Shown one piece after another: positions 1 to 7,755 of a stretch of 64,000 bases of DNA. The stretch is from NCBI GenBank assembly GCA_003243455.1, contig QFQS01000002.1, forward strand, positions 62,001 through 126,000, read 5' to 3'. The DNA is from Cereibacter sphaeroides (GTDB lineage: Bacteria > Pseudomonadota > Alphaproteobacteria > Rhodobacterales > Rhodobacteraceae). The number at the start of each line of letters is the position of its first letter. The first letter of the stretch is position 1. Both the position numbers and the translations under genes were made by a program. The notes beneath the pieces were generated by a model. It worked only from the letters and a program-made list of their open reading frames with translations, was not told the DNA's origin and ran no database searches.

Positions 1-396
1 CTTCAGCGCCTCGTCCGCGCCATCGCCACCCAGACCGTCCTGCTCGACAATGCGATTTATTCCGCGCGCCTGATTTTCATTGGTTGGGCGTGAGACCGAT
101 GCCCCTGTGCCGGATTGCGTGAACACATCCTCGGAAAAAATCGAGTCGCCGCCAAACGCGCCTTGCCCGCCACCCGAGATACGATTGATCGGGATCGTCG
201 GATTGAAATAATCCGCCAGCCCCTTTCGCTGTTTCTCGGTTGTCGCGTTCAGCAGCCACATCAGCATGAAGAAGGCCATCATCGCGGTCACGAAGTCGGC
301 ATAAGCCACCTTCCAGGCACCGCCGTGGTGCCCGTCGCCCTGAACGACCTTCTTTCGCTTGATGATGACTGGCGCAGCATTGGATTGCACGGCCAT
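1..396 (-). CDS. motB: Flagellar motor stator protein MotB (3' part missing)
   Basis: MotB anchors the flagellar stator to peptidoglycan and forms the ion channel with MotA. The visible 132 N-terminal residues begin with a basic segment, then AYADFVTAMMAFFMLMWLL, the single membrane helix with the conserved ion-binding Asp (about residue 34). After it comes the plug/linker segment with the family-typical N-P-T-I-P-I run. The OmpA-like peptidoglycan-binding domain lies beyond the left edge, so the gene is truncated by the window and not necessarily broken. The ATG at 394-396 is the first in frame. It lies 71 bp downstream of an unknown gene on the same strand and may be cotranscribed with it. 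Identification is firm from the helix motif. Confidence 0.93.
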   Translation of the reverse strand, partial: MAVQSNAAPVIIKRKKVVQGDGHHGGAWKVAYADFVTAMMAFFMLMWLLNATTEKQRKGLADYFNPTIPINRISGGGQGAFGGDSIFSEDVFTQSGTGASVSRPTNENQARGINRIVEQDGLGGDGADEALK

Positions 397-467
397 CACA
401 TCACCCTTCACTCACCCGGGCACAGCAATACCGCCGGGGCATGAACGGGCGCTTAACTCATGGCTTT

Positions 468-1367
468 TTAGTTGATTTCAGCGGCCGGCATGCCGCGAAG
501 GCGTGGCTGCACGTCCAGCCCTATGGCCGCGTAATCCGCCACGAATTGCACCGCAACGCGATGGGTCAGATCCGTCTCGATCCGCCGCAGGGCATCGGGT
601 GAGGCTGCGCGGTTTGCGCCGGGGCGCGAATCCAGGAAATCCGCCAGCTCCTTGTTGGCGCGGCTTGGCACGGTGGACACGAACAGATCGTAACGCTGGA
701 ATTCCCGGTTCAGAATGATCAGCCTGTCGGAGACCCGCCTTTTCAGATGCCGCGCCGTGGCATGGTTCATGGCAGTTGCGACGGCACCGCTGAAGCGGCA
801 TTTGCCAAGACCCAGCCGTAGCAACTCGCCGGCCGGCAACGCGGCACCGGGACGCGGAAAGGCATCGTAAACAGAAATCGCCGGGTCCGCGACCGTCAGC
901 CGCAAGGACCGATCGCGCCGAAATTCTTGCCTCAGATCGACCGCCGACTGGGCGTTCAGCGCCTGCAGGACGAGGCCTTCGGGACTGTTCAACGCAATAT
1001 CCACGTCGCTTTCCGCCCGGCCCAAAATCTGGACCAGATGCGCAACTGCGGCGGGGCGATCATCGCGATCGTCCACCCGTATCGACATTTCAAGCAATGG
1101 GTCGGCAGCCACGCTGGCAACCGTAGAAAAGGTGGGATCGAGCCGGACCAGAAGCCCGAGAGCGGTCAGCAATGCTGACAGCCGTCGCGCCTCCGGACCA
1201 GGCACATCATCGGCCAGCACCGAGGGGAGCGATGCCAGCCGGTCGGCCGCCTGCTGCGACCCGATCCCGAGAACACTGGCTATGGACAGGATTGCCAGTG
1301 ACGCGGCCGGGGAAGCCGCGAGGAGGTGGATGCGGAAAGCGCCCTCTGTCTGGATTGCTTGGGTCAT
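468..1367 (-). CDS. Hypothetical protein upstream of motB
   Basis: I do not recognise this 299-residue protein. It starts at an ATG preceded by GAGGAG. It has no signal peptide, no clear membrane helix and no catalytic motif I can name. Residues about 10-75 are alternating short helices (Ala/Leu rich, with VLGIGSQQAADRLASLP) whose spacing recalls the C-terminal fold of ribosomal protein L7/L12, and a looser echo follows near 90-150; this is an impression, not an alignment. The C-terminal third is richer in Arg. Same strand as motB, 71 bp upstream, so a flagellar-linked role is possible but unproven. Base composition matches its neighbours, and the length of the open frame with a good RBS supports a real gene. 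Confidence 0.72.
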   Translation of the reverse strand: MTQAIQTEGAFRIHLLAASPAASLAILSIASVLGIGSQQAADRLASLPSVLADDVPGPEARRLSALLTALGLLVRLDPTFSTVASVAADPLLEMSIRVDDRDDRPAAVAHLVQILGRAESDVDIALNSPEGLVLQALNAQSAVDLRQEFRRDRSLRLTVADPAISVYDAFPRPGAALPAGELLRLGLGKCRFSGAVATAMNHATARHLKRRVSDRLIILNREFQRYDLFVSTVPSRANKELADFLDSRPGANRAASPDALRRIETDLTHRVAVQFVADYAAIGLDVQPRLRGMPAAEIN

Positions 1368-1537
1368 CTGGGGGCTCCTCGTTCCGCGTCATTCAGCTTG
1401 TGCCATCACGTTGTGACAAGAGGCGTGACGGTGCCGTAACGTCATCGTCAAATGAACGTCATTCGGCCGAGACGGGCCGCGAGGTAACCTAAAATAGATT
1501 GACGGAAAGTTGCCTTTGGCGGACGCGATCGCCGACT

Positions 1538-2536
1538 TTAGCGCAATCGGCTGCCATCTGAGGCGAAATGGAACGCCCGGAGTTCGTCCAACGTAAGCTG
1601 AACCCGCTCTCCCACGTTATAGTCATGCTCGCCGAACAGGCGGACCGTCAACAACCCGTGTTCGCCCGCATTGGCATAAACCAGCGTTTCACCCCCCAGC
1701 TTTTCAACATGGCTGACGATGCCGGGTATCCGCCCCTCGTTGCGCGAAAGACCAAGGTGTTCCGGTCGGATACCAAGCGTCTCGGACCGGAAGCCCAATG
1801 CGCCCCCCTTCAGAAAATTCATCTGGGGCGATCCGATGAACCCGGCCACGAAGGTATTGGCGGGGTTTTTGTAAAGCTCCATCGGCGCTCCAACCTGCTC
1901 GACCTTGCCTGCACGCAGAACGACGATGCGGTCGGCAAGCGTCATCGCCTCCACCTGGTCGTGCGTGACATAGATCATCGTCGCACCCAGCTCTCGGTGC
2001 AGGCGCGCAATCTCGATCCGGGTCGCCACACGCAGGGCAGCGTCAAGGTTCGACAGCGGCTCATCGAACAGAAACAGCTTCGGCCGTCTCACAATGGCGC
2101 GCCCGATGGCCACACGCTGACGCTGACCGCCCGAAAGCTCGGCGGGACGGCGGTCGAGCAACGCCCCAAGTGACAGCATCGCTGCCGCCCGGTCGGTCGA
2201 TGCTGCAATCTCGGCCCGTGAGCTGCCCGCCTGTTTCAAGGCAAGGCCCATGTTGTCACGAACCGTCAGGTGCGGGTAAAGCGCATAGCTCTGAAAAACC
2301 ATCGCGATTTCGCGCCTGGCCGGCGCGACCTCATTCACTCGCTTGCCGTCAATCGCGACGGTGCCGGCGGTCGCATCCTCCAACCCGGCGATGATGCGCA
2401 GAAGCGTCGACTTCCCGCAGCCCGACGGACCGACAAAGACGCAGAACTCGCCCTCCCTGACCTCCAGATCGACACCTTTGATGACATCGACCGGCCCGAA
2501 GGATTTGGTGACAGCGGTAAGGTTAAGCGCGCCCAT
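1538..2536 (-). CDS. CUT1 sugar ABC transporter ATP-binding protein (UgpC/MalK type)
   Basis: ATPase subunit of a carbohydrate importer, 332 residues. Visible motifs: Walker A GPSGCGKST (about residue 37), Q-loop in VFQSYALYP, signature LSGGQRQRV, Walker B LFLFDEPLSNLD, and the switch His in TMIYVTHDQ. A C-terminal regulatory (TOBE-like) segment follows with GIRPEHLGLS, as in MalK/UgpC. It is the last gene of a minus-strand operon (binding protein, two permeases, oxidoreductase, ATPase), 9 bp after the Gfo/Idh/MocA gene. The neighbouring MurQ, NagA and kinase genes suggest an amino-sugar substrate. In this subfamily one ATPase may serve several transporters, so exclusive use is not certain. 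Confidence 0.93.
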   Translation of the reverse strand: MGALNLTAVTKSFGPVDVIKGVDLEVREGEFCVFVGPSGCGKSTLLRIIAGLEDATAGTVAIDGKRVNEVAPARREIAMVFQSYALYPHLTVRDNMGLALKQAGSSRAEIAASTDRAAAMLSLGALLDRRPAELSGGQRQRVAIGRAIVRRPKLFLFDEPLSNLDAALRVATRIEIARLHRELGATMIYVTHDQVEAMTLADRIVVLRAGKVEQVGAPMELYKNPANTFVAGFIGSPQMNFLKGGALGFRSETLGIRPEHLGLSRNEGRIPGIVSHVEKLGGETLVYANAGEHGLLTVRLFGEHDYNVGERVQLTLDELRAFHFASDGSRLR

Positions 2537-2545
2537 CCTGCTTCC

Positions 2546-3571
2546 CTATAGTTTCACGGGTTGCCCGGAACGCACGCTTTCATCCGCCGCAAGGCAGACG
2601 GCAAGCGAGCGAACGGCGTCCTGCATGTGGCGTGTCAGGTCGCGATCGCCATTGATGGCCTTGGCAACAAAGTCCGCCTCCCGGTCGCATAGCGCCTGAT
2701 GGTTGGGTTCGTCGGCAGTCGAGACATCGGTATCGCCCGACCCGACCTTGTGGATGCGCAGAAGCGAAGTCTGGCTATGCGTGTCTATGTCATCCGATTT
2801 CGCACTGTCCGGCATGCGGATCGAAACGGCACCATTGGGGCTTACCACGTCCTTCACGAAGAACGCGGTTTCCGACATCATCGGTCCCCAGCCCGCCTCA
2901 TACCAGCCGACCGAGCCATCCTCGAACAGCACCTGGAAATGGCCGTAGTTGTACATGTCGGCTGCAATCTCATTGGACAGCCGCACGCCCATGCCCCGCA
3001 CCTCGACCGGCTTTGCATCCGTGATCTGGCACATCACATCGACATAGTGGACACCGCAATCGACTATGGGCGAGGTCGTCTGCATCAGCGCCTTGTGAAC
3101 CTCCCATGTCGGGCCAGAGCTTTGCTGGTTCAGGTTCAGCCGGAAGACGTAAGGACCGCCCAATGCCCGCGCCTCGGCGATCAGGCGAATCCAGCTGGGA
3201 TGGACCCGCAGGATATAGCCCACCACCAGCTTTCGCCCCGTCTCGACAGCTTTCGCCACCACACGCTCGGCATCCGCCACATTCGTTGCCAGCGGTTTCT
3301 CGACAAACACATGCGCCCCCGCCTCCATCGCCGCGATGGCGTATTCGGCATGGCTGTCGGAATAGGTGGCGATGCTGACCATATCGGGTTTCAGCCGTGC
3401 CAGGGCCTCACCAAAGTCCGGCGTGATCGCGTAGCCCTTCAACTCCTCCGGCAGGTCTTTCGGCGCGGAACGATTGACCAGCCCCACCACCTCGAACGCG
3501 GGGTTGTTGTGATAGGCCAGCGCATGACTGCGCCCCATGTTTCCAAGACCAGCAACAAGAACACGGATCAT
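2546..3571 (-). CDS. Gfo/Idh/MocA family NAD(P)-dependent oxidoreductase
   Basis: 341 residues. The N-terminal Rossmann fold starts VLVAGLGNMGRSHA (dinucleotide-binding G-x-G-x-x-G variant). The family EKP motif appears in VFVEKPLATN, where the Lys is the usual catalytic or cofactor-contacting residue. A C-terminal substrate-binding domain follows. Such enzymes oxidise sugar hydroxyls, and some (GH109-type) cleave glycosidic bonds by transient oxidation. The ATG at 3569-3571 overlaps the stop of the upstream permease by 4 bp (ATGA), so I reject a longer frame reaching 3766 that would run deep into the permease gene. Being translationally coupled to an amino-sugar transporter, it probably acts on the imported sugar; its exact reaction cannot be read from sequence. 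Confidence 0.92.
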   Translation of the reverse strand: MIRVLVAGLGNMGRSHALAYHNNPAFEVVGLVNRSAPKDLPEELKGYAITPDFGEALARLKPDMVSIATYSDSHAEYAIAAMEAGAHVFVEKPLATNVADAERVVAKAVETGRKLVVGYILRVHPSWIRLIAEARALGGPYVFRLNLNQQSSGPTWEVHKALMQTTSPIVDCGVHYVDVMCQITDAKPVEVRGMGVRLSNEIAADMYNYGHFQVLFEDGSVGWYEAGWGPMMSETAFFVKDVVSPNGAVSIRMPDSAKSDDIDTHSQTSLLRIHKVGSGDTDVSTADEPNHQALCDREADFVAKAINGDRDLTRHMQDAVRSLAVCLAADESVRSGQPVKL

Positions 3572-4404
3572 TTGACAGCTCCCGCAGTGATGCCGCGGAT
3601 CAGCTGCCGCGAGAAGATAAGGTAAAGAACCAGGACCGGCAGGATGGCCAGCGACAGCGCCGCCAGCACGGCGTTCCAGTTGGTCACGAACTGGCCGATG
3701 AAAACCTGGCTGCCCAAGGTGATCGTCTTCGTCGCTTCGGCCGGCGCAAGGATCAGCGGGAACCACAGGTCGTTCCAGATCGGGATCAGCGTGAACACCG
3801 CCACTGTCGCCATTGCGGGTCGCACCAGCGGGAGGACCAGCCGGAAGAAGATCGTGTATTCGCTCAGCCCGTCGATCCGTCCGGCATTCTTCAGGTCATC
3901 CGAGACCTGTTTCATGAACTCCGACAGGATGAACACAGCCAGCGGCAACCCCTGCGCGGTATAGACAAGGATCAGCGCCATCAGCGTGTTGACGAGCCCC
4001 GAGGCCACCATCAACTGCAGGATCGCCACCGTGCCCAGCCGGATCGGGATCATGATCCCAAGGGCAAGGTAAAGCCCCATCAGCATATTGCCCCGGAACC
4101 GGTATTCAGACAACGCGAACGCCGCCATCGCGCCGAACAGCAGCACGAAGAACAGCGAGGCCACCGTGACGATCATCGAGTTCTGGAAATACAGCAGGAA
4201 GTCGCCCTGTTTCAGAACCGTCTGATAGCCGACCATGTCCAGCGTCTCGGCGGTCGGAATAGCCAGCGGATCGGCAAAGATCGCACGCCGCGACTTGAAG
4301 CTGTTTACGACGATCACAAAGACCGGGAACAGCGCGATCAGCGTATAGGCGATCAGCACCGCATGGGCGGCGATACTGCGCCCTATGTGACTGCGCGCGG
4401 CCAT
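3568..4404 (-). CDS. Carbohydrate ABC transporter permease (MalG type)
   Basis: 278-residue inner-membrane permease with about six hydrophobic helices. Near the N terminus is the NSFKSRRAIF segment typical of MalG-like subunits; the EAA loop that docks the ATPase reads NAGRIDGLSEYTIFFRLVLP. I use the ATG at 4402-4404, which overlaps the stop codon of the preceding permease by one base (TGATG). An alternative start at 4455 would overlap that gene by about 50 bp. Third gene of the minus-strand amino-sugar transport operon. Confidence 0.92.
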   Translation of the reverse strand: MAARSHIGRSIAAHAVLIAYTLIALFPVFVIVVNSFKSRRAIFADPLAIPTAETLDMVGYQTVLKQGDFLLYFQNSMIVTVASLFFVLLFGAMAAFALSEYRFRGNMLMGLYLALGIMIPIRLGTVAILQLMVASGLVNTLMALILVYTAQGLPLAVFILSEFMKQVSDDLKNAGRIDGLSEYTIFFRLVLPLVRPAMATVAVFTLIPIWNDLWFPLILAPAEATKTITLGSQVFIGQFVTNWNAVLAALSLAILPVLVLYLIFSRQLIRGITAGAVK

Positions 4405-5324
4405 CAGAACTGATACCGGCGCAGGCGGGTCTGGATGCCGAACAGATACAGGCAAACCCCGATCAGGATGATGACGAACATCGCCGTCGCGATCGTCGCG
4501 CCCATATGCGGATCGCCCAACTGCAGCTGAAAGCCAAAGAAGGTGCGATAAAGGAATGTCCCCAGGATGTCGGTGGCAAAGTTCGGCCCGGCCAGCGCAC
4601 CCTGACTGACGTAGATCAGGTCAAAGGCGTTGAAGTTGCCGACGAAGGTCAGGATCGAGATGATGCCGATGGACGGCAGGATCAGCGGAAGCTTGATCTT
4701 CCAGAACTGGCTCATGCCGGTGATGCCATCCATCTCTGCCGCCTCCAGTACCTCATCCGGGATCGACAGCAGCGCTGCATAGATCAGCATCATCGGAATG
4801 CCCACGAACTGCCAGACCGAGATCAGCGCCAGTGTGGTCAGCGCATATTCCTCTTTCCCAAGCCAGGGTGTGAACAGGGATTTCAGCCCGACCCAGTCCA
4901 GCATTCCCGGCGCGATGCCCCAGATCGGCGACAGGATCAACTTCCAGACAAAACCCACGATCACGAAGGACAGGATCGTGGGGATGAAGATCGCGGTGCG
5001 ATAGAAAGAGGCTATGCGAAGCTTCGGGCTGGACAGCAGCGCCGCCAGCAGAATTCCCACCGGATTCTGCACCAGCATGTGGATCAGAAAGAACCAGGCG
5101 TTGTTGCCCAGCGCATTCCAGAAGGCGTTGGACCAAAGCGGATCGCCGAAAAGCCTGCGGAAGTTGTCAAGGCCCACAAAGACCCGCTCCCGTGCCTCCG
5201 TCACATTGAACAACGACAGGTTCAGCGTGCCGAACAGTGGCACGATCATGATGGCCGTATAGACCAGCACAGCCGGCGCCAGGAACACGGCGATATGCCA
5301 GCGGATCGGCTTGCGTTCAGCCAA
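4404..5324 (-). CDS. Carbohydrate ABC transporter permease (MalF type)
   Basis: 306 residues with six predicted helices beginning IAVFLAPAVLVYTAIMIVP, the usual first helix of CUT1 MalF-like permeases. The EAA motif appears as EAAEMDGITGMSQFWKIKLP. It pairs with the MalG-type permease downstream (1-bp overlap). It follows the binding-protein gene by 85 bp, a gap that contains a strong GC-rich hairpin (5365-5387), which probably lowers its expression relative to the binding protein. Confidence 0.92.
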   Translation of the reverse strand: MAERKPIRWHIAVFLAPAVLVYTAIMIVPLFGTLNLSLFNVTEARERVFVGLDNFRRLFGDPLWSNAFWNALGNNAWFFLIHMLVQNPVGILLAALLSSPKLRIASFYRTAIFIPTILSFVIVGFVWKLILSPIWGIAPGMLDWVGLKSLFTPWLGKEEYALTTLALISVWQFVGIPMMLIYAALLSIPDEVLEAAEMDGITGMSQFWKIKLPLILPSIGIISILTFVGNFNAFDLIYVSQGALAGPNFATDILGTFLYRTFFGFQLQLGDPHMGATIATAMFVIILIGVCLYLFGIQTRLRRYQF

Positions 5325-5364
5325 CGGCCCGTCCTTCTTCCGTTCTGAAATATCCTCGGGGGGT

Positions 5365-5387
5365 CCGGGGGGCAGACAGCCCCCCGG
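5365..5387 (-). terminator. Intra-operon hairpin after sugar-binding protein gene
   Basis: Perfect 9-bp stem CCGGGGGGC / GCCCCCCGG with a 5-base loop, in the gap between the binding-protein gene and the first permease. No long T-run follows on the minus strand, so it is better seen as an mRNA-stabilising or attenuating element than a full terminator. Confidence 0.6.
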
Positions 5388-5409
5388 CGCTCGTCACAAG
5401 CGCAACGTC

Positions 5410-6666
5410 TTATTTCTGCTGCGGCGCGTACCAGCTCGCAAGACCCTGTTGCAGCCGTTCCGCCGCAGCTTCGGGCGTCTCGGTGCCCTTGATCACGTTG
5501 GCGCTGGCGTTCCAGGTCTCGTTTTCCAGGTTCGGCGTGCCGCGCGACAGGATCTGGTAGGTCGAGCGGATTGTCGGCTGGCACTTCTCACGCCAGCTGA
5601 CGAATTCCTGCGCCAGCGGGTCCTTCATCTCGACTGCCGTCGAATTCAACGAGAAGAAGCCGGGGAGCGCGTTCGCATAAAGCGCCGCGAAGTCAGGCGA
5701 GCCGACCCATTCCAGGAATACCTTCGCCTGCTCGGCATTTGGCGAGGCAGCGTTCATGCCCAGCCCGATATCGGTGTGATCCGAGATATAGCAGCTATCG
5801 CCCGCGTTCACGACCGGAGGCGGGAAGGCCCCCATCTTGAACTGCGCCTGGGTGTTGAAGCCCGAGATTTCCCACGAACCTGCTGGATAGATCGCAGCGC
5901 GGCCCAGCGTGAACAGGTTCTGGCTGTCGGGATAGGTCTGCGCTTCGAACCCGTCACCAAGATAGTCCTTCCACCGGGCAAGCGTGCGATAGGGCGCGAC
6001 CCACTGCTCGTCAGTCAGTTTCTGGCTGCCGTCGATCAGTGCCTTGCGCCCCTCTTCGCCCTTCCAGTAGTTCGGCCCGATGTTCTGATAACCCATCGTG
6101 GCCGCTTCCCACTGGTCGTTGGTGCCCATCGCCATTGGAATATAGGTGCCGTCAGCCTTGATCTTGTCCAGCGCGGCAAAGAATTCGGACTCGGTCGTCG
6201 GCACGGCGATGCCAAGCTGGTCGAAGGCGTCCTTGTTGTAGATGAAGCCATGGATCACCGAGGCCATAGGCACGCAGAAGGTCGCTGCACCGTCATCGGT
6301 CTGCCATGCCGACTTCGCCACCGGCGAGAAGTTGGCCATCGCGCCAAGCGAGGTCAGGTCGGCCAGCTTGCCCTTGTTGTAAAGTTCCAGCGAGGCATCG
6401 AAGGGACGGCAGGTGATCAGGTCACCCGCCGAACCCGCGTCCAGCTTGGAGTTCAGAACGGCATTATATTCCGCCGGCGCGGATGGAGAGAAAACGATCT
6501 TGATCCCGGGATTCTTGGCTTCAAAAGCCGGAATGATCGTGTCCTGCCAGATGGTAAGATCGTCGTTGCGCCAGCTTTCGATGGTCAGCGTGACATCCTC
6601 GGCCTGCGCGGCCCCCGCCAGCAAGGTGCTGGTCAGAAGGGCGATGCGGAGAGTTCTGGTATTCAT
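5410..6666 (-). CDS. Extracellular sugar-binding protein of CUT1 ABC transporter
   Basis: 418-residue periplasmic solute-binding protein. A signal peptide is clear: MNTRTLRIALLTSTLLAGAAQA, with cleavage after AQA. The mature part has the family 1 features, such as EDVTLTIESWRNDDLTIWQD at the start and AIYPAGSWEISG in the centre. The start at 6664-6666 is preceded by AGGGAGA and a 5-base spacer; a longer frame to 6765 has no RBS and would spoil the signal peptide. It is 46 bp downstream of the MurQ-like gene on the same strand. The neighbouring amino-sugar catabolic genes point to GlcNAc, a chitin oligosaccharide or a muropeptide sugar as ligand; this is inference. Confidence 0.93.
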   Translation of the reverse strand: MNTRTLRIALLTSTLLAGAAQAEDVTLTIESWRNDDLTIWQDTIIPAFEAKNPGIKIVFSPSAPAEYNAVLNSKLDAGSAGDLITCRPFDASLELYNKGKLADLTSLGAMANFSPVAKSAWQTDDGAATFCVPMASVIHGFIYNKDAFDQLGIAVPTTESEFFAALDKIKADGTYIPMAMGTNDQWEAATMGYQNIGPNYWKGEEGRKALIDGSQKLTDEQWVAPYRTLARWKDYLGDGFEAQTYPDSQNLFTLGRAAIYPAGSWEISGFNTQAQFKMGAFPPPVVNAGDSCYISDHTDIGLGMNAASPNAEQAKVFLEWVGSPDFAALYANALPGFFSLNSTAVEMKDPLAQEFVSWREKCQPTIRSTYQILSRGTPNLENETWNASANVIKGTETPEAAAERLQQGLASWYAPQQK

Positions 6667-6712
6667 GGTCGTCTCCCTGTTGGCGGGCTTTGCCCGGTGG
6701 TTTGTTGTCCGT

Positions 6713-7606
6713 CTATCCTTTGAGCGCGGCCAGCGCCGGCCCAAGATGTCCGTCATGGGCCTCAAGCGCGGCTCGGGCCTTTTCAGGTGTCGCGCCGGCG
6801 GCGATCAGGGTTGCGGGTTTGACGGAGCCATTTGCCATCCGCAGCGCATACTCTGCCTGGGCTGAGTCTGCCCCTGTTAGCGCCTGCACTATTCTGCGAG
6901 CGCGTCCGACCAGCTTGGCATTGTCGGCGATGACATTGACCATATAGCCGTCATGCACATGACCCAGCCGCACCCCGATCAGCACCGAGATCATATTCAG
7001 CGCGATCTTCTGCGCAGTTCCGGCCCCCAGCCGTGTCGACCCGGCAATCAGTTCCGGCCCCGTGTCCAGCAGCACCGGAATATCGGCCAGCGCCAGCAGC
7101 GCCGAGTCCCCCACATTGGCAATACCCACGATGGTCGCACCCCGCTCGCGTGCCTTGCGCGCGATATGCAGGGTGTAGGGCGTCGTGCCCGATGCAGAGA
7201 CACAAAGCAGGACATCCCCCGGCATCGGATCCAGAAGGCTCACATCTGTTTCGGCAAGCTCGGGATCGTCCTCGACGGCGCCGGTCATGTGCAAAAGCGC
7301 CCTCGTTCCCCCCGCAAAAAGCATCGGCGTGCGATCGGGCGGAATGCCGAAGGTTCCGCAAAGCTCCAGACAATCCGACAGCGCCATCAACCCCGAACTG
7401 CCCGCGCCGACATAGACAAGCCTGCGCCCACGCTGAATAGCGGTCGCACCGGCCTCCGCCGCAGCGGCAAGAGAGGCAAAGGCGGGACGCACAACCTCAA
7501 CCGCGACTGTCTGCGCCGCATGAAATCGCGCCATTATTTCGGCCGGGGCCTGGTCCTGCAGCCCCTCGGCAGCGGGGTGACGAGCTTCGGTACGCTTGGC
7601 AGCCAT
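6713..7606 (-). CDS. murQ: N-acetylmuramic acid 6-phosphate etherase-like protein (MurQ family)
   Basis: 297 residues, the same length as E. coli MurQ (298). MurQ removes the lactyl ether from MurNAc-6-P, giving GlcNAc-6-P and lactate, which here would feed NagA encoded on the opposite strand. A SIS domain is visible: VYVGAGSSGLMALSD, LELCGTFGIPPD (the Glu matches the catalytic Glu of the E. coli SECPPTFG segment), FAGG, and SASGTTPYT. A C-terminal helical domain follows with GSVKPATLIAAG. Two stretches differ from canonical enzymes: GSSG-L in place of GTSGR, and GHVHDGYMVNV in place of the usual G-K-V-Y-x-x-L-M-V-D. A related but distinct SIS enzyme cannot be excluded. Start at 7604-7606 is preceded by AAGGGGG. 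First gene of the minus-strand operon. Confidence 0.82.
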   Translation of the reverse strand: MAAKRTEARHPAAEGLQDQAPAEIMARFHAAQTVAVEVVRPAFASLAAAAEAGATAIQRGRRLVYVGAGSSGLMALSDCLELCGTFGIPPDRTPMLFAGGTRALLHMTGAVEDDPELAETDVSLLDPMPGDVLLCVSASGTTPYTLHIARKARERGATIVGIANVGDSALLALADIPVLLDTGPELIAGSTRLGAGTAQKIALNMISVLIGVRLGHVHDGYMVNVIADNAKLVGRARRIVQALTGADSAQAEYALRMANGSVKPATLIAAGATPEKARAALEAHDGHLGPALAALKG

Positions 7607-7631
7607 GATTCCCCCTTGTCCTCCGACAATG

Positions 7632-7731
7632 CCAAAACAATACCAATTGTAAAGAAGTTTGTTTTCTGACTGGAACGGCAGCGTAATTTCGGCCGTCTTC
7701 TGATTTTTCTTCCTATCTGGTATTGTTTTGG
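7632..7731. promoter_or_regulatory. Divergent control region with inverted 14-bp operator boxes
   Basis: The 149-bp gap between the minus-strand transport operon and the plus-strand nag genes carries TGGTATTGTTTTGG at 7718-7731 and its exact reverse complement CCAAAACAATACCA at 7632-7645. The downstream box also holds a direct TGGTAT repeat spaced 11 bp (7718 and 7729). The boxes flank both likely promoters. The best candidate to bind them is the HutC-type GntR regulator encoded two genes downstream. TGGT-containing half sites are usual for HutC-family amino-sugar regulators (established); assignment of this exact box is inference. Confidence 0.7.
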
Positions 7732-7755
7732 TATCTTGCGCCGCAGGGAGTCGCG

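Noticed and set aside
5311..6723. 470-residue plus-strand frame opposite the sugar-binding protein gene
   Set aside because: Composition is that of an antisense shadow; the minus strand has a signal peptide, RBS and family motifs.
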